From contig CM045758.1 in NCBI GenBank assembly GCA_025200525.1, positions 225,452,667 to 225,516,666 of the forward strand: DNA of 64,000 nt, read 5' to 3'. This document shows, piece by piece, positions 36,841 through 50,035 of this stretch. The notes below the pieces were generated by a model that was given only the letters and a program-made list of their open reading frames with translations, ran no database searches and was not told the DNA's origin. The DNA is from Camellia lanceoleosa. Its lineage: Eukaryota; Streptophyta; Magnoliopsida; Ericales; Theaceae. The stretch's first letter is position 1. Each line of letters opens with the position of its first letter. Position numbers and translations under genes: made by a program.

Positions 36841-37392
36841 AAATATTGTTTTTTATGTATCTTTCTAATCTATATACATATTTATTTGGAATTAATTCTA
36901 ATTTTTCTTTCTTAAATTTTTCTATCTGTTGTTCTACGTCTACAAATTCTTCTACCTTAATATCTTCATCATTATTCGCTTTTTGCTACTACTACCCTTA
37001 ATTAATTTGTTTAAACATTTTTATTTTACGTAAACTCTCTGGTGATTTCTTTGGTGGTAACTTAAGCTTTTCAAAATATTTAGCTATATCTTCCTCGTTT
37101 ATACGAGATTGAGGGTACATTGGATACTTCTACTCCTTTTCCTTTTTGAAGTATTGTTTTTTCTAAAGTGGCTAAGCGATTTTCTAAAGCGTGTATCTGT
37201 TCTAATAGATAATCAAATTTTTCACAAATTCTAATTAAAAATAAAATTTCTATATTATTTTGTCTTACTGTTATTTTATCTGATTGACTTACTCCTTGAT
37301 AAATCTTGATTCATACGGAATATTATGAAAATCTTACCTTGTTTTAAAATTGTCGATAATCTCTATTAGCCTTTTTATCCTTTGCTCATAAA

Positions 37393-37955
37393 CTAAGATC
37401 GACTAATTGTTCTAAAATTTCTAATTTACATTTTAAATTATCTTGAATTTGATTAATCTGTTCTATTTGGTTAGCTATTTGATTTGTGGCTGAAATTAAT
37501 GTTTCTATTTCTAGCTTAGTGGAAAATTTTTCTAAATTTAAAACTATTCTTTTTTGTAGGGTGGAACTACTTGATCTTGGATATAATCTAATTTTTATCT
37601 TGATCTTTAATTAAGCTGCGATTATTACGAAGATGTTCTATGGATGAAATAAAAAGATTACTAATTTTATCTATGTCCTTTTAATATTTTACGCAAAATT
37701 TATCGATAATCTATGATACTATTTAGTGAGGATTATGTTCACTATGAATCGATGTGTAAAACTATCTTCAAAATTACAGCGGAAATTATTTTTATTTATG
37801 CTATGGCGATGGTTATAGTTCTTTGAGTTCTAAATCTAGATACTCTACACAAAATTAACTCCTAATTTAAAATTATTAAAAGCTACTATAATATGAAATT
37901 TATAACTAAAATCTCCAAAAATAAAAACTACTCTATTACCATAAGCAAAATGCAT
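37393..37955 (-). pseudogene. First viral ORF, remnant, unit 1
   Basis: It begins at the same ATG (MHFAYGN) as in units 2 and 3, about 35 nt downstream of the primer-binding site. It is broken by several indels, including sites where unit 2 or 3 reads CTG. No domain recognised; see the unit 3 copy. Confidence 0.6.
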
Positions 37956-37989
37956 AAACTACTTTAAAGCGTCCTAAAACCGAACCTTT

Positions 37990-38002
37990 GCTCACGATAC
38001 CA
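37990..38002 (-). promoter_or_regulatory. Primer-binding site (tRNA-Met type), unit 1, altered
   Basis: The minus strand reads TGGTATCGTGAGC, against the canonical plant initiator-tRNA-Met complement TGGTATCAGAGC. The mismatch lies at the CAG of the canonical site. The site lies just upstream of the first ORF in viral orientation, as expected for minus-strand DNA priming in pararetroviruses. Confidence 0.75.
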
Positions 38003-39047
38003 TTTTTTTTTTTTGGGTGAGTTAGTGGTCTACCACTATTGGGAATTGGTGAGAATCATCTAATTAATTCTCTGATTATGCTAAAAGGTCTTCTAGGCAT
38101 TGTATAGCTAATTTTAAGGCTTCTTGATTTATAGTTAGTGTCTATTTATCGAGAAATTTTTAAGCTGTAATTTTCTAGAGATCTACGAAGCTAGTGATAA
38201 AAAGCGATTTTTTAAACTATAATTTTCTAGGGATGCGTAAGAAGCTAATGATAAAAAGCGATATCTAAATTTTTGATCTTCTAATTCTTGTATTAACTCA
38301 ATACTAATTTTAATTTTATTCCTAAGATCTTCGTCTAAGGGCATATACTAATTTTTTGATTTAGTTTTTTAATTTTTTGGAAATAAAATTTACATCTAAG
38401 GGCAAAGAAACTTTGTGATTTTATGAAACTAAAGTCTAAGTCTAGGATTTCTAAAGTCTAAGTCTAGTGAAAGTTAAAATCTATATCAACTAAATTTTTT
38501 GGATTTTTTGGATTTTTTGAAAGTTAAAGTCTACGTCTAAGGAATTTTGGGTTTTTTGAAAATTATTGTCTACTTCTAGGGGCATAGGAATTTTTTGATT
38601 TTTTGAAATTCTTATATAATATTTCCTTAATATTTTTACTCGGGTTGCTCTCCTTTTATTCTAAAATTATTTTCTATGGCCAAAATTCTTTTTATGAAAT
38701 GTTTATTTTCATTACATGTACTCCCACCTTGAGACTAAGCCTCGTTCAACATAGTATATTTTTATTCTCTAATTTTTACTTTTCCCTTTCTGCCTACAAT
38801 TTGCCCTCCAACGCCTATCCACGGCTCAAGCGGGCTCTTGACTAAGGTCACTTTCGGTAACAAATTAAGCGAAGATACTCTGAAGGTTCAAAGCATGTAA
38901 TATTAATGAGCAAACAAGCATTCCATAAACTTAATTTTTCCCAAAAGAAAATAAATTTTTAGAATAGAAGAGTTACCCTTCGAAATATTTAAGAAAAAAG
39001 AAAAACTACTCAAACTTCATATTAATAAGAAATATACTTACAAAGAT

Positions 39048-39185
39048 TTTATTACAGACTCTGAAACTCTGAAAATACACTTAGAGGTTATTTGAGAGGG
39101 GTTGGAAATTACAAAGCAGAGTGAAGTGGTGTGTTCTCTGTATTTTTCGTTCTTCTCAATCCGTTGGCATGCAAGCCAATTTATA
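39048..39185 (-). promoter_or_regulatory. Viral 35S-like core promoter and poly(A) signal, unit 1
   Basis: The minus strand has TATAAATTGGC with the TATAAA at 39185-39180, and AATAAA about 130 nt downstream (39053-39048). A TATA box shortly followed by a poly(A) signal is the pararetrovirus arrangement that gives a terminally redundant pregenomic RNA. A ~1-kb leader with A/T repeats (38200-38600) separates it from the primer-binding site. Confidence 0.75.
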
Positions 39186-40244
39186 CAACAAAAGGGATAC
39201 ATAAAGGCCAAAACAAAAATCTTTTAGTTAAATGTTTTTGATTCAAAGTCAAAACCTATTGGCCTATGACAACTTTTGAAAATAACTAATAGACTTTGAA
39301 ATCAAAGGTTATAATAAGGACAAACCTTATATATATGCAATTATATGCATGTTTGACTCAAAACTAAATTTTATCAATAAAAGATTAGGATAATGATATA
39401 GGTCTTGCTTTGGGCCCCATCGCATATCATTCAATCCTTCTTTTTGACAAAATTTTGACACTATAATTATTTACAAGATAAGTATAAAGATTTTCCTGAC
39501 TTTTCTTTAATAAAAGCAAGATAAAAGATATCCACTTTATTAAAGTAGTGAGTGAAGGAAAATCCTTATTCTTGTGAGACTCAAATAATTACAGACACAA
39601 AATATCTACAAAAATCTTTTTGTCTTTTCTTGGCGTGCATTTTTCTGATATCTGAAGAGAATCTTTATCTTCTATGGTCTCTGTCTTTTTTCTTTGGGCC
39701 AATTATTGATGTCGACTTGTGGAGTGATGCTTCTTGGCGATCTTTGAAGGTTTTGCAAATTGAAAGAGTCACGTAGAACATTTGCTTTTGAAATTTTGAT
39801 GGAGTCTTCTAGTGGGACCCTGTTTTTTTTTTTTTTTTTTTTTTTAGCCATACATTCTATCTGCTAAGTCATCGGATCTGCGTCGAGAGTTGGTCATAAA
39901 AGTCTTCCCCATCTCCATGGGTGGCTCCATTCTTGGTCATCTTCTCCTATTCTGGGTGATTCATGAGAGACACTATGCTTATAGTTAGGGTATTGACTTT
40001 CATTGACAAATGTCTCTTGGTGAATGGATATTCTTGGATGTCTAGATTGCAATATATCTTCGATGTCTATCTTCACAAACTAAATTTCTATTATTTCCAT
40101 TATAAGCTAATAGAGAATAGCGAGCAAATTTTCTCCATTTGTTGAAATTTGGTCTTTGAGTGGAGATCTTCTACATGGCGGGGTCTTCTATTGAGAAGTC
40201 TTTGGGTAGCTTGAAGTTCCTCTGAGGTAGATCTTATGTTTATT

Positions 40245-40785
40245 TGGGTTGCACCATATTCCTTTCCATTACGGCATTTTGCTATCTATCAAGGCTTCTA
40301 CATATGGATGATATTCTTCCATTACATTTATTCTGACATGAGCAAGCTTATGTAAAAGTTATCATGCAGTGCAGTTACGAAAAAATTAATGCGGAGACAA
40401 AAGCAGTAATCTAACAATTTTGAAATGTTAGATAAAGAGTTTTGCCTTAATTTCTATCTCGAATGGCTCAAATGTGGCTAAATTTATCGGCAAAGCGGAT
40501 CTTTGAAGTCTAAGTTACCTTGACATCTTCCAAGCATTACATTGCGGTTTTTTCTTCATCTAAGCGTTTGCTCTTCTTCTTTATAAGCGTATGTCCATTG
40601 ATAGGCTAATCAGGGGTGAAGTCTACTCTTGCTACGGAGAGGTTACGAAGAAATTCTTTGAATAATAACTAGCTTCGTTATTTACGCTATCTTGACTAAG
40701 GTATAAATATAGGGTTTTAGGTCTTCTATTATTTGGCTTTTCTCACAAAGGGATCGAATGATAGAATGCTGAAGAAATACATTCT
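40245..40785 (-). pseudogene. Viral 3' ORF remnant, unit 2
   Basis: It aligns with 30470-31010 and 50036-50566 but has no open frame of note; it is the most diverged of the three copies here. Function unknown. Confidence 0.4.
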
Positions 40786-41559
40786 AGCACTCAATTGGTC
40801 AAATTCCTCCTTTGGTGAGTTGTTTGATTCTGGGCTAGGTAAGGAGGTTGGTGTTTTTTGGAGCTAATTTTTTAAGGTATTTGGTTAGGGTTGAATGGTT
40901 GCTCTCAATTGTTTTTCTTCGTCTCGGGTGGTCTAGCTCTTCCTTGACTCTTTTGCCTTTATCCATAATTTTCTTGAAATTTACGGTAAGGCTTTCTGTC
41001 TCTGCATAATTGGAGAGAATTTTGAGGATGCATGCAGGGGTTAGGCTGCTACTACTTCTGAACTCTTGCTTTCAATTATCGGCTAATTTGGAGCTCCTTT
41101 GGTAGCAAAGATGGTTGACTTCATCTTGCTCAATGTGTCCGGGTAATCTTTAGCTATCTGGCTAATATAAGCTTGGTTCCTATTTGTCTTCGGGCATAGA
41201 GTCTTGGTGACTCAAAATCATAAAAACCTTTAAAAGCGAGGCATAGGAAAATATTTTACTAAGGGATCTATACGTAGTCAATCATGGTAAATACCGGGCT
41301 TGGTTCCTTTAACTACTACATAGAAAGAAAAACTTTTTGAGAGGTTTATTTTGGATTTTTGAAAAATATATCTTGAGAGAGTTTAAAATTTGAAAGCGTT
41401 TAGTGGGTGGTTCGACTATTCCAAAGGTTATCTAAAAGACAACTTCTTTGGTGAATCTACCTCTATTCTGTCAAAGTGCGAATTTTGTTGCCTTCATGAA
41501 TGGGAAGAGAATCCTCCAAAATTCATGGTCTTCTTTGTTCTCCATTATCTGCACAAAAG

Positions 41560-42840
41560 TTAAGCTTGGTTATCTTCTTTTTCTAAATAAATTCTCCTAC
41601 TTAACCAATCTGTTTGCCTATTATCACTAGCCTTAATGTGTTCAAATTCTACCTTATATCCTTGTCCTACTATACCATCTAAAAATTTTGCCCATCTTCT
41701 AGTACTTAATATACGCTCATTAAGTTTATTATGGAATCTAACTATTGCCTCTGTCTGTTCTAATTGTAAATGGTTTGTGCAAAAATAATCTAAATTTATT
41801 TATTGCATAGACTACCCTAATATCTCGAAATCTAAAATTTGGTCATGGTTGTATCTTTTTCTTTAAATTTTCGAACTATATCTACAAATCGTTCTTTATT
41901 CTTACTATCATATTTACTAGGTTTAGCTAACGAGTTGTTCCCCATCCTAGGTGACTTGCATCTGTTTCTACAACTATGTATTACGATTCTAAAGGAAGGC
42001 TGCAGTGCAGTAAATTTCTACAAATGTCCTTAATTTTCTAACTAAGGCTATATCTTCTTGATTAAAATATTTTTTGTCTGTGGGTGTGGTTTCTTGTATA
42101 GTGGTCCTATTATTTTGCTAAGGTTGGGAATGTACATTCGCATAATTTAAAATTCCTAAAAATGATTGAAGCTTTTTAGTGTCTTCTAATTTATCTGGAT
42201 AATCTAAAATTTTCTTAACTATATGAGGTTGTAGTTTAATTTTTCCATCTCTAGCTCCATTCCTAAAAATTCTATGTGAGGTGTATTTAATACCATCTTC
42301 TTTTTGCTAATTATTATTCCATTATTTATGAATTCTTCTAATGTTATATACAAATGATCTATGTGACTATTTTTTACGGACTAAAGACTAAGATGTCATC
42401 AATATATACCAATATAAAGCTATATTTATTAAATATACTATCCATTTCTGTTGAAATATGGAAGGTGCATTTTTTAATCCAAAAGGCATGACTAGCCATT
42501 CATAATGTCCTTGTGGGCAACAAAAGGCTGTCCATGGTATACTTTCCTCTTCCATTTTTATCTGCCAAAATCCTGATTTACAATCAAATTTACTAAATAT
42601 CTTTCTTTATCGTATTCTATTTATAAGCTGATCTTTATCTGGTATATTGTATTTATCATCTTCTGTATTATCATTTAATCTTTTATAATTTATTACCATT
42701 CTAGCTTTTCCTCTCTTTATCTCTGCATGATTTCTAACCATAAATGCTGCGCATCTATGTGGACTATTACTAGGTCTAATTACTCCTAAATCTAACAATT
42801 CTTTAATCTGAGTTCTAAATTCTTCTATATCTATTTGGTG
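41560..42840 (-). pseudogene. Viral reverse transcriptase-RNase H remnant, unit 2
   Basis: The open piece 42607-42798 carries the N-terminal RT segment RPSNSPHRCAAFMVRN and ARMVINYKRLND. The catalytic region near 42370-42430 is out of frame through an indel at a T run. RNase H (about 41560-41990) is discontinuous. Confidence 0.8.
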
Positions 42841-43298
42841 TGTGATCTATTTGTCTTTGAGGTAATCCTATAGTCTCTATTTTTATATCTAAAGCGGCTA
42901 AAATTTTATTTCTCTCCCAATATTTCATGAACATTTGTTCTCCTAAAATTTACATTGTTTACGCTAATCTTATTATCTCATCTAAATCATTTTACGTCCT
43001 TTTTGTATGTTGGTTTTTCTTTATTTTTCTTATTTTTGCAAAAATTAATTCTAAATTAACTATTTCTTGAAAATCTTCTAAGTTCAATAATCTCCTTTAT
43101 CTTCAAAATGAACTTCTTCAAAATCTTCTAGCTCATAGTTTTCCATATCTAATTTATTTAAAGAAGTGTTTACTATCTCATTAGGGATGTATATTTGGGC
43201 TAGCTCGGGAAAAATATTTCTACTTGGAAATAAAAACCTAGCGAGGCTGAATCTACTCTATGGTACCACCAGCCGCTACGCCTAACTCGATGAATGGG

Positions 43299-44153
43299 CT
43301 ATAGTGCTAAGGGCATAAGCGGTTGGTGTATTGACGGTTCGTTTAAAGAAGGCGATGTTGTGTTGGTGATTAACATACCGCCTTGTAAACTAAGTATGAA
43401 ATTAAGTCCTAGAATGAAAGGATGATTACATGCGCTATTGCCTATCCAAACTTGTGGTAAAGGAAACCATTCTATGTGCTGATCTTGAGAACCTAGAGGG
43501 TGAAAACTAATCTGGGCGCCATTAATGCAATGTGTATACGTTTGTTTGGTGCCGTCGGCTATGCTGACTAAAGCTGGTGTTGCTAAGGCTGTACTCCATC
43601 CTGGTGGAACTACGTGTTGTTCTATGTATGATTTACTAGCTCCTGTATCTATCATGGCATCTATGCTAAGGGTTTTTTCTATAAACTTAATTACACAAGA
43701 AATCTCGACTAAATTAGACTTGGGTATAACAGGGTAATTAAATGGTAAATATGTACTATCTGGTTGAGTCTGAGAGTACTGACTAAAGGGTTGAGAATCA
43801 ACTAAATTGACTAATTCTAAAGAGTTCATATGATCTTCAACTAATTTATCTTTCAAGGGGTATTTACTGTGAAATTGTTCTAACTGCTGTTTAAGCTGTT
43901 TATTTTCTAATTCTAAACATTCTATGTCAAAACTGGTCTTAATCTCTATTTCTCGTATTTGAAGTTTTAGTTCTCTCACTTGTACTTCTAATTCTCTGTT
44001 TGTTAGTTGTAATTCTCTGTTTTCAATACTGTTATCTTTCCTAGTATTTTCTAATCTTATCTTATGTGTCATGTTTAACTTTTCTACACAAATTATACAA
44101 TAGGTTATGCTGCATAATAAACATTGAGCTCTCTTATTTACATTTGAAACCAA
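43299..44153 (-). pseudogene. Viral aspartic protease region, unit 2 (open 284 codons)
   Basis: A long open piece of the viral polyprotein. The N-terminal half has a CLLCSITYCIIC cysteine cluster. A coiled-coil follows, with heptad-like runs of RELEVQVRELKLQIREIE. Next comes the retropepsin-like domain with catalytic IDTGASKSYIEQH and, later, FILGLNFILSLQGG. In caulimovirids this protease matures the polyprotein. The piece is continuous here but isolated from RT and coat by stops. Confidence 0.85.
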
Positions 44154-44299
44154 TTACAATATTGCATCTAGTTGTATCAAATCCTAATCCTATCTGAAAA
44201 CTATCTTTGACATTCGATGTCTGGATTACATTCCATCATAAAGAAAATATCTTGAGTCTTTCCTATTTCTTGGTTAAATTTGTCCTAAAAGATTATCTA

Positions 44300-45310
44300 C
44301 ATCTGTATCACTTTACGAATCACTATGCGAGCTTATAGCTTCTAATTGATATTCATAATTCTTGACTATACTATATACATCTGAATCATCACTATTTATC
44401 TTGACTATATCTTCTTCTAAGTCTTCTATAATATTTAATCTTTCTATCGCTTATTAGTATTAGGTTTGTATCTTTTTGGGCGTTTTTGCAAAATGATTGG
44501 GTTCTCCACATATATAACAATTACATTTTTTACTATTGGGTTTTTAACATATCTTTGTTTTCTTTTATCTTTTTCATCTTGGGGTAATTTTTTGTAATTT
44601 GTTCTATTAAAAGTTCTACTTTTCCTAATGAATTCTGTCTTTTCCATGGTTTTCTAAAATTTTTCTTCCAATATTTATCTTTTCTATATTTTCCATATTT
44701 TTGTATTTTTCCGATTATATTTATCTTCGTATTCTTTGAGGGTATATATTACCTTTGCTACAAAAACCATAATTTTGTTTCTTTAAATCTTTACGTATTT
44801 TAACTTCTATACATTTTCTCTGAGTCTTTGAAATGTGAAAATTATTCTAGGTCCTATTCTAAACTTCCTTTTATTTTTACTTCTCTGAGGCTATTTGAAA
44901 TTTGGTAAGTTTGTATAATAAATTGACCATTTATTTTCTATTTCTCTTCCTAGTTCTCGGGTAATTTTTAAAAGTATTTATTTCCTATCTCTTCATCAAA
45001 ACTTTTTCGATTCTATTTGCTATGGCTAAGTATTCTTTGCTAAAGGGTACAATATATCTCCAACTTCCTAAAGTCATTTGATCTAATTGATTAATGCTAT
45101 GCTTTGAGTATAAGTATTTCTTCTAGAAGGGTCATATCCTATAAGTATTTCTTTTATAAAACTTGTAAAATTCACGGGTTATCTCCTAAGTCCTTAAGTT
45201 GTCTAATTATCTCCTCATATTTTCCTTTGAATGTTAAATATATATTAAAAGTGAGTCTCCTAAAAGTGTTTCCATAAAGTCCCATATCGGTTGTCTCATA
45301 GGGATTACTT
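44300..45310 (-). pseudogene. Viral coat protein C-terminus and zinc-knuckle region, unit 2
   Basis: Open only in pieces (44444-44647). The basic tract and the cysteine-knuckle residues can be seen in different frames, and the CCHC motif is split by an indel near 44478. Aligns with 34538-35530. Confidence 0.75.
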
Positions 45311-46156
45311 ATCCATGCCTTTACCGCATCTTTTTCCCATCTTTCTATTACTTCTTGCCATATCGAGGTCGAATCTAGCTAAATCTAAAGGGTTCACTGG
45401 TTGTTAGTGGTTGTAATTGTATACTCATATCTGGTTGTCTCGCTTTCCATGAAATTTATAGCTTTTATTTGGAGTGCCTTCGCTCGTCTGAGCTTGCTAA
45501 TGGCCTTCTTCCTCCTCTTGTATCTTGTATTGGTTCTCACGGGATCTTATGCAGTTGGTGTGGGTTACTAGTTCTGTGCTTTACGTGTTCATATAAAAAG
45601 TATCTTCTAACTTAAATTGTTCTAATATTTTAGTATCTTCTACCTTAGGTTTTTACGGTATTCTAAATATTTTCTTTGGGATGTATAATATCTTCTATAA
45701 TATCATCTACATAATGCGTATGAAATTCTTGATCTAAAAATAATCTTTGCCTCGTCATGGGTATCTCCTCGGCTAAGTATTGACATATCGGCATCTAATA
45801 TCTTGTTCATATCTTCTAGGGTAAATTTTTCTAAATCTATCTCATCAATATTATATATCTTATTTTGTGATCTTGTTTTTCTTCTGTCATTACATAAAAG
45901 TGATTTATTTCACTCGATTATCTTGATTTTCTTCTCTATCTACCTTTGCTAAATTCATCATCTTGGATTTCTCACGGTGCTACATAAGTATCTTGAGTAA
46001 ATCTAAGCGCATAATTTCCATCTGTTTTGATATAATAAATTATCTTGAGGGCTAATCTCTTTTGTCCTAAAAGTCTCCTAATTTCCAATCTAGTCTTTGC
46101 ATTATCTTGAATTAAATTTTTTAGTGGTAATGCTTTTATTCCTTTTGCCTAATAAT

Positions 46157-46591
46157 TTAACTATCGATCATTTGTGAGTCTATAATGAGTATTGCTTTAC
46201 GATCTTTGCTAAGCAAAAAATCTGTGCAAACTAATAAATTCTTTTCTCCTTTTTTCATTTTGTATCCTCTACTCTTTATTCCTATTTTTATCTTTTTATG
46301 AAAGGTTGAGGTTGGTAATAGGAAATCTGGTGTAAAATAAACTATTCCTCCTTTATCATTCATATCTAATTCATAGCTGCCTAAAAGACTTTGTCCTACA
46401 TCATTAAATCTATCATCATAAAGACATACAAAAACTTTGGCTCCTAAATTTTCTCTAGTTAATGCTTTAACTCCTACTACTACTAATCCTAAGTGAGTCA
46501 TTTTAAGGTGTTCATTTACTGCATATTTATAACTTTCTCTTTCTATTAAATTTAGCTCTATTTTTTCATCTTCCTGAGTTACACTAATCAT
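46157..46591 (-). pseudogene. Viral movement protein remnant, unit 2 (best preserved)
   Basis: 144 codons open. It contains HLKMTHLGLVVVGVKALTRE, LYDDRFNDVGQSLLGSYELD and GGIVYFTPDFLLPTSTFHKK, a 30K-superfamily movement-protein core. It is longer on both sides than in units 1 and 3. It is still only a part of the expected polyprotein. Confidence 0.88.
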
Positions 46592-47167
46592 CTGTTCACT
46601 ATAATGTTTAAATAAATATTGTTTTTTATGTATCTTTCCTAATCTATATACATATTTAGCTGGAATTAATTCTAATTTTTCTTTCTTAAATTTTTCTATC
46701 TGTTGTTCTACATCTACAAATTCTTCTACCTTAATATCTTCATCATTATTACGCTTTTTGCTACTACTATCCTTAATTAATTTTGTTTAAACATTTTTAT
46801 TTTACGTAAACTCTCTGGTGATTTCTTTGGTGGTAACTTAAGCTTTTCAAAATATTTAGCTATATCTTCCTCGTTTATACGAGATTGGGGTGCATTGGAT
46901 ACTTCTACTCCTTTTCCTTTTTGAAGTACTAATTTTTTCTAAAGTGGCTAGCGATTTTCTAAAGCTATGTATCTGTTCTAATAGATAATCAAATTTTTCA
47001 CACAATCTAATTAAAAATAAAATTTCTATATTATTTTGTCTTCTTTGTTATTTTATCGATTGACTTACTCCTTGATAAATCTTGATTCATACGGATTATT
47101 ATGAAAATCTTACCTTGTTTTAAAATTGTCGATAATCTCTATTAGCCTTTTTATCACTACTCATAAA

Positions 47168-47752
47168 CTAAGATCGACTAATTGTTCTAAAATTTCTAAT
47201 TTACATTTTAAATTATCTTGAATTTGATTAATCTGTTCTATTTGTTTAGCTATTTGATTTGTGCATTTGAAATTAATGTTTCTATTTCTAGCTTAGTGGA
47301 AAATTTTTCTAAATTTAAATCTATTCTTTTTTTTGTAGGATGGAACTACACTGATCTTGAATATAATCTAATTTTTTAACTTGATCTTTAATTAAACTGC
47401 GATTATTACGAAGATGTTCTATGGATGAAATAAAAAGATTACTAATTTTGTCTATGTCCTTTTTAATATTTTCTGCAAAATTTATCTGATAATCTATGAT
47501 ACTATTTAGCTGAGGATTATTTTCACTATGAATCTGATGTGTAAAACTATCTTCAAAATTACAGCGGAAATTATTTTTATTTATGCTATGGCGATGGTTA
47601 TGGGCTCTTTGAGTTCTAAATCTAGATACTCTACTCTTTTCATACACAAAATTAACTCCTAATTTAAAATTATTAAAAGCTACTATAATATGAAATTTAT
47701 AACTAAAATCTCCAAAAATAAAAACTACTCTATTACCATAAGCAAAATGCAT
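47168..47752 (-). pseudogene. First viral ORF, unit 2, broken
   Basis: 143 codons open from MHFAYGNRVVFIFGDF, then a frameshift at a run of T near 47330. The remaining C-terminal coiled-coil part is in other frames down to about 47168. Confidence 0.65.
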
Positions 47753-47786
47753 AAACTACTTTAAAGCGTCCTAAAACCGAACCTTT

Positions 47787-47799
47787 GCTTTCGATACCA
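47787..47799 (-). promoter_or_regulatory. Primer-binding site (tRNA-Met type), unit 2, altered
   Basis: The minus strand reads TGGTATCGAAAGC, differing from TGGTATCAGAGC around the CAG. Its position relative to the first ORF is the same as in units 1 and 3. Confidence 0.7.
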
Positions 47800-48827
47800 T
47801 TTTTTTTGGGTGAGTTAGTGGTCTACCACTATTTGGAATTGGTGAGAATCATCTAATTAATTCTCTGATTATGCTAAAAGGTCTTCTAGGCATTGTATAG
47901 CTAATTTTAAGGCTTCTTGATTTATAGTTAGTTTGTCTATTTATCTGAGAAATTTTAAAGCTGTAATTTTCTAGAGATCTACGAAGCTAATGATAAAAAG
48001 CTGATTTTTTAAACTATAATTTTCTAGGGATGCGTAGAAGCTAATGATAAAAAGCGATATCTAAATTTTTGATCTTCTAATTCTTGTATTAACTCAATAC
48101 TAATTTTAATTTTATTCCTAAGATCTTCGTCTAAGGGCATATACTAATTTTTTGATTTAGTTTTTTAATTTTTTAGAAATAAAATTTACATCTAAGGACA
48201 AAGAAACTAAAGTCTAAGTCTAGGATTTCTAAAGTCTAAGTCTAGTGAAAGTTAAAATCTATATCAACTAAATTTTTTGGATTTTTTGGATTTTTTGAAA
48301 GTTAAAGTCTACGTCTAAGGAATTTTGGGTTTTTTGAAAATTATTGTCTACTTCTAGGGGCATAGGAATTTTTTGATTTTTTGAAATTCTTATATAATAT
48401 TTCCTTAATATTTTTACTCGGGTTGCTCTCCTTTTATTCTAAAATTATTTTCTATGGCAAAAATTCTTTTTATGAAATGTTTATTTTCATTACATGTACT
48501 CCCACCTTGAGACTAAGCCTCATTCAACATAGTATATTTTTATTCTCTAATTTTTACTTTTCCCTTTCTGCCTACAATTTGCCCTCCAATGCCTATCCAC
48601 GGCTCAAACGGGCTCTTGACTAAGGTCACTTTCGGTAACAAATTAAGCGAAGATACTACGAAGGTTCAAAGCATGTAATATTAATGAGCAAACAAGCATT
48701 CCATAAACTTAATTTTTCCCAAAAAGAAAATAGATTTTTAGAATAGAAGAGTTACCCTTTCGAAATATTTAAGGAAAAAGAGAAACTACTCACACTTCAT
48801 ATTTATAAGAAATATACTTACAAAGAT

Positions 48828-48965
48828 TTTATTACAGACTCTGAAACTCTGAAAATACACTTAGAGGTTTTTTGAGAGGGGTTGGAAATTACAAAGCAGA
48901 GTGAAGTGGTGTGTTCTCTGTATTTTTCGTTCTGCTTAATCCGTTGGCCAACATGCCAATTTATA
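48828..48965 (-). promoter_or_regulatory. Viral 35S-like core promoter and poly(A) signal, unit 2
   Basis: TATAAATTGGC on the minus strand (TATAAA at 48965-48960) and AATAAA at 48833-48828, with the same spacing as in unit 1. The sequence immediately upstream of TATA (48966-49130) is unlike that of units 1 and 3. Confidence 0.75.
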
Positions 48966-50035
48966 CAACTCAAAAAGGAAAATAAAACAAAGCTTCAAAT
49001 CTTTGGCCATCAAATTTACGTCCAAATCTTCAAAGCCTATGTTAGCCTATACCTTAGGCTTTTTGAAAAATGGAAAAAGACAAAACTTATATATCTATGA
49101 AATTATCTACAAACTTTTGACTCATATCTATAAATTTTATCAATAAAGATTAGGATAATGATATCGGGTACTACTTTTGGGCCCCATCGCATATCATTCA
49201 ATCCGTCTTTTTTGACAAAATTTTGACACTACAATTTATTACAAGACACGTATAAAGATTTTCACAGCTTTTCTTTAATAAAGCAAGATAAGAAATATCC
49301 ACTTTATTAAAGTAGTGAGTGAAGGAAAATCCTTATCACTGGCAGACTTAAATAATTACAGACACAAAATATCTACAAAAATCTTTTTTGTTTTCTTGGC
49401 GTGCATTTTTTTCTGATATCTGTAGAGAATCTTTATCTTCTATGGTCTCTGTCTTTTTCTGCTGGAGCGCCAATTATTGATGTCGACTTGTGGAGTGATG
49501 CTTCTAGGCGGTCTTTTGAATTTTTGCAAATTGAAAGAGTCACGTAGAACACTTCTTTTTTGAAATTTTGTTGGAGTCTTCTAGTGGGACCCGCTGTTTT
49601 TATTTTTTTTTTTAGCCATACATTCTATCTGCTAAGTCATCGGATCTGCTTTTTGAGAGTTGGTCATAAAAGTCTTCCCCATCTCCATGGGTGGTTCTAT
49701 TCTTGATCATTTTCTTCCATTCTGGGTGATACATGAAAGCGCCATCTTGATAATTAAGTCTTGACTTTCATTGTGAATGTCTCTTGGTGAATGGATATCT
49801 GGGATAGCTAGATTGCGATATATCTTGATGTCTATCTTCACAAACTAAATGTCCATAATTTCCATTATAAGCTAGTAAAGTGTCTTTGGCAAATTTTCTC
49901 CATTTATTGGTGATCTTTTAGTGGAAATCTTTTGCAGGGCCAGGGTCTCCTATTGAGAAGTCCCGGGTATCCAGAATGTAGAGGTTCCTCTGAGGTACAT
50001 TTGTGTTTAATTTGAATTGCACCATACTCCTTCCA

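Larger units (their letters stand above)
29998..39770 (-). mobile_element. Endogenous pararetrovirus unit 1 (leftmost)
   Basis: 9773 bp. The most degraded unit: the protease and first-ORF regions are open only in short pieces, and many sites that read CTG in units 2-3 read ACG here. A run of about 22 T follows the GGGACCCGCTG anchor (30055-30078). The stretches 31010-31820 (between RNase H and the 3' ORF) and 35530-36400 (between movement and coat regions) align with the other units but show no domain I can name. The left junction to host DNA is at 29997/29998. Confidence 0.9.
39771..49541 (-). mobile_element. Endogenous pararetrovirus unit 2 (middle)
   Basis: 9771 bp. Intermediate preservation: the protease region and movement protein are open over long stretches, while the coat, RT and first-ORF regions are split. 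It lacks about 20 bp in the leader (near 48198) where units 1 and 3 read TTTGTGATTTTATGAAACT, a loss between GAAACT repeats. The stretches 40785-41560 and 45310-46150 show no recognised domain. Confidence 0.9.
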
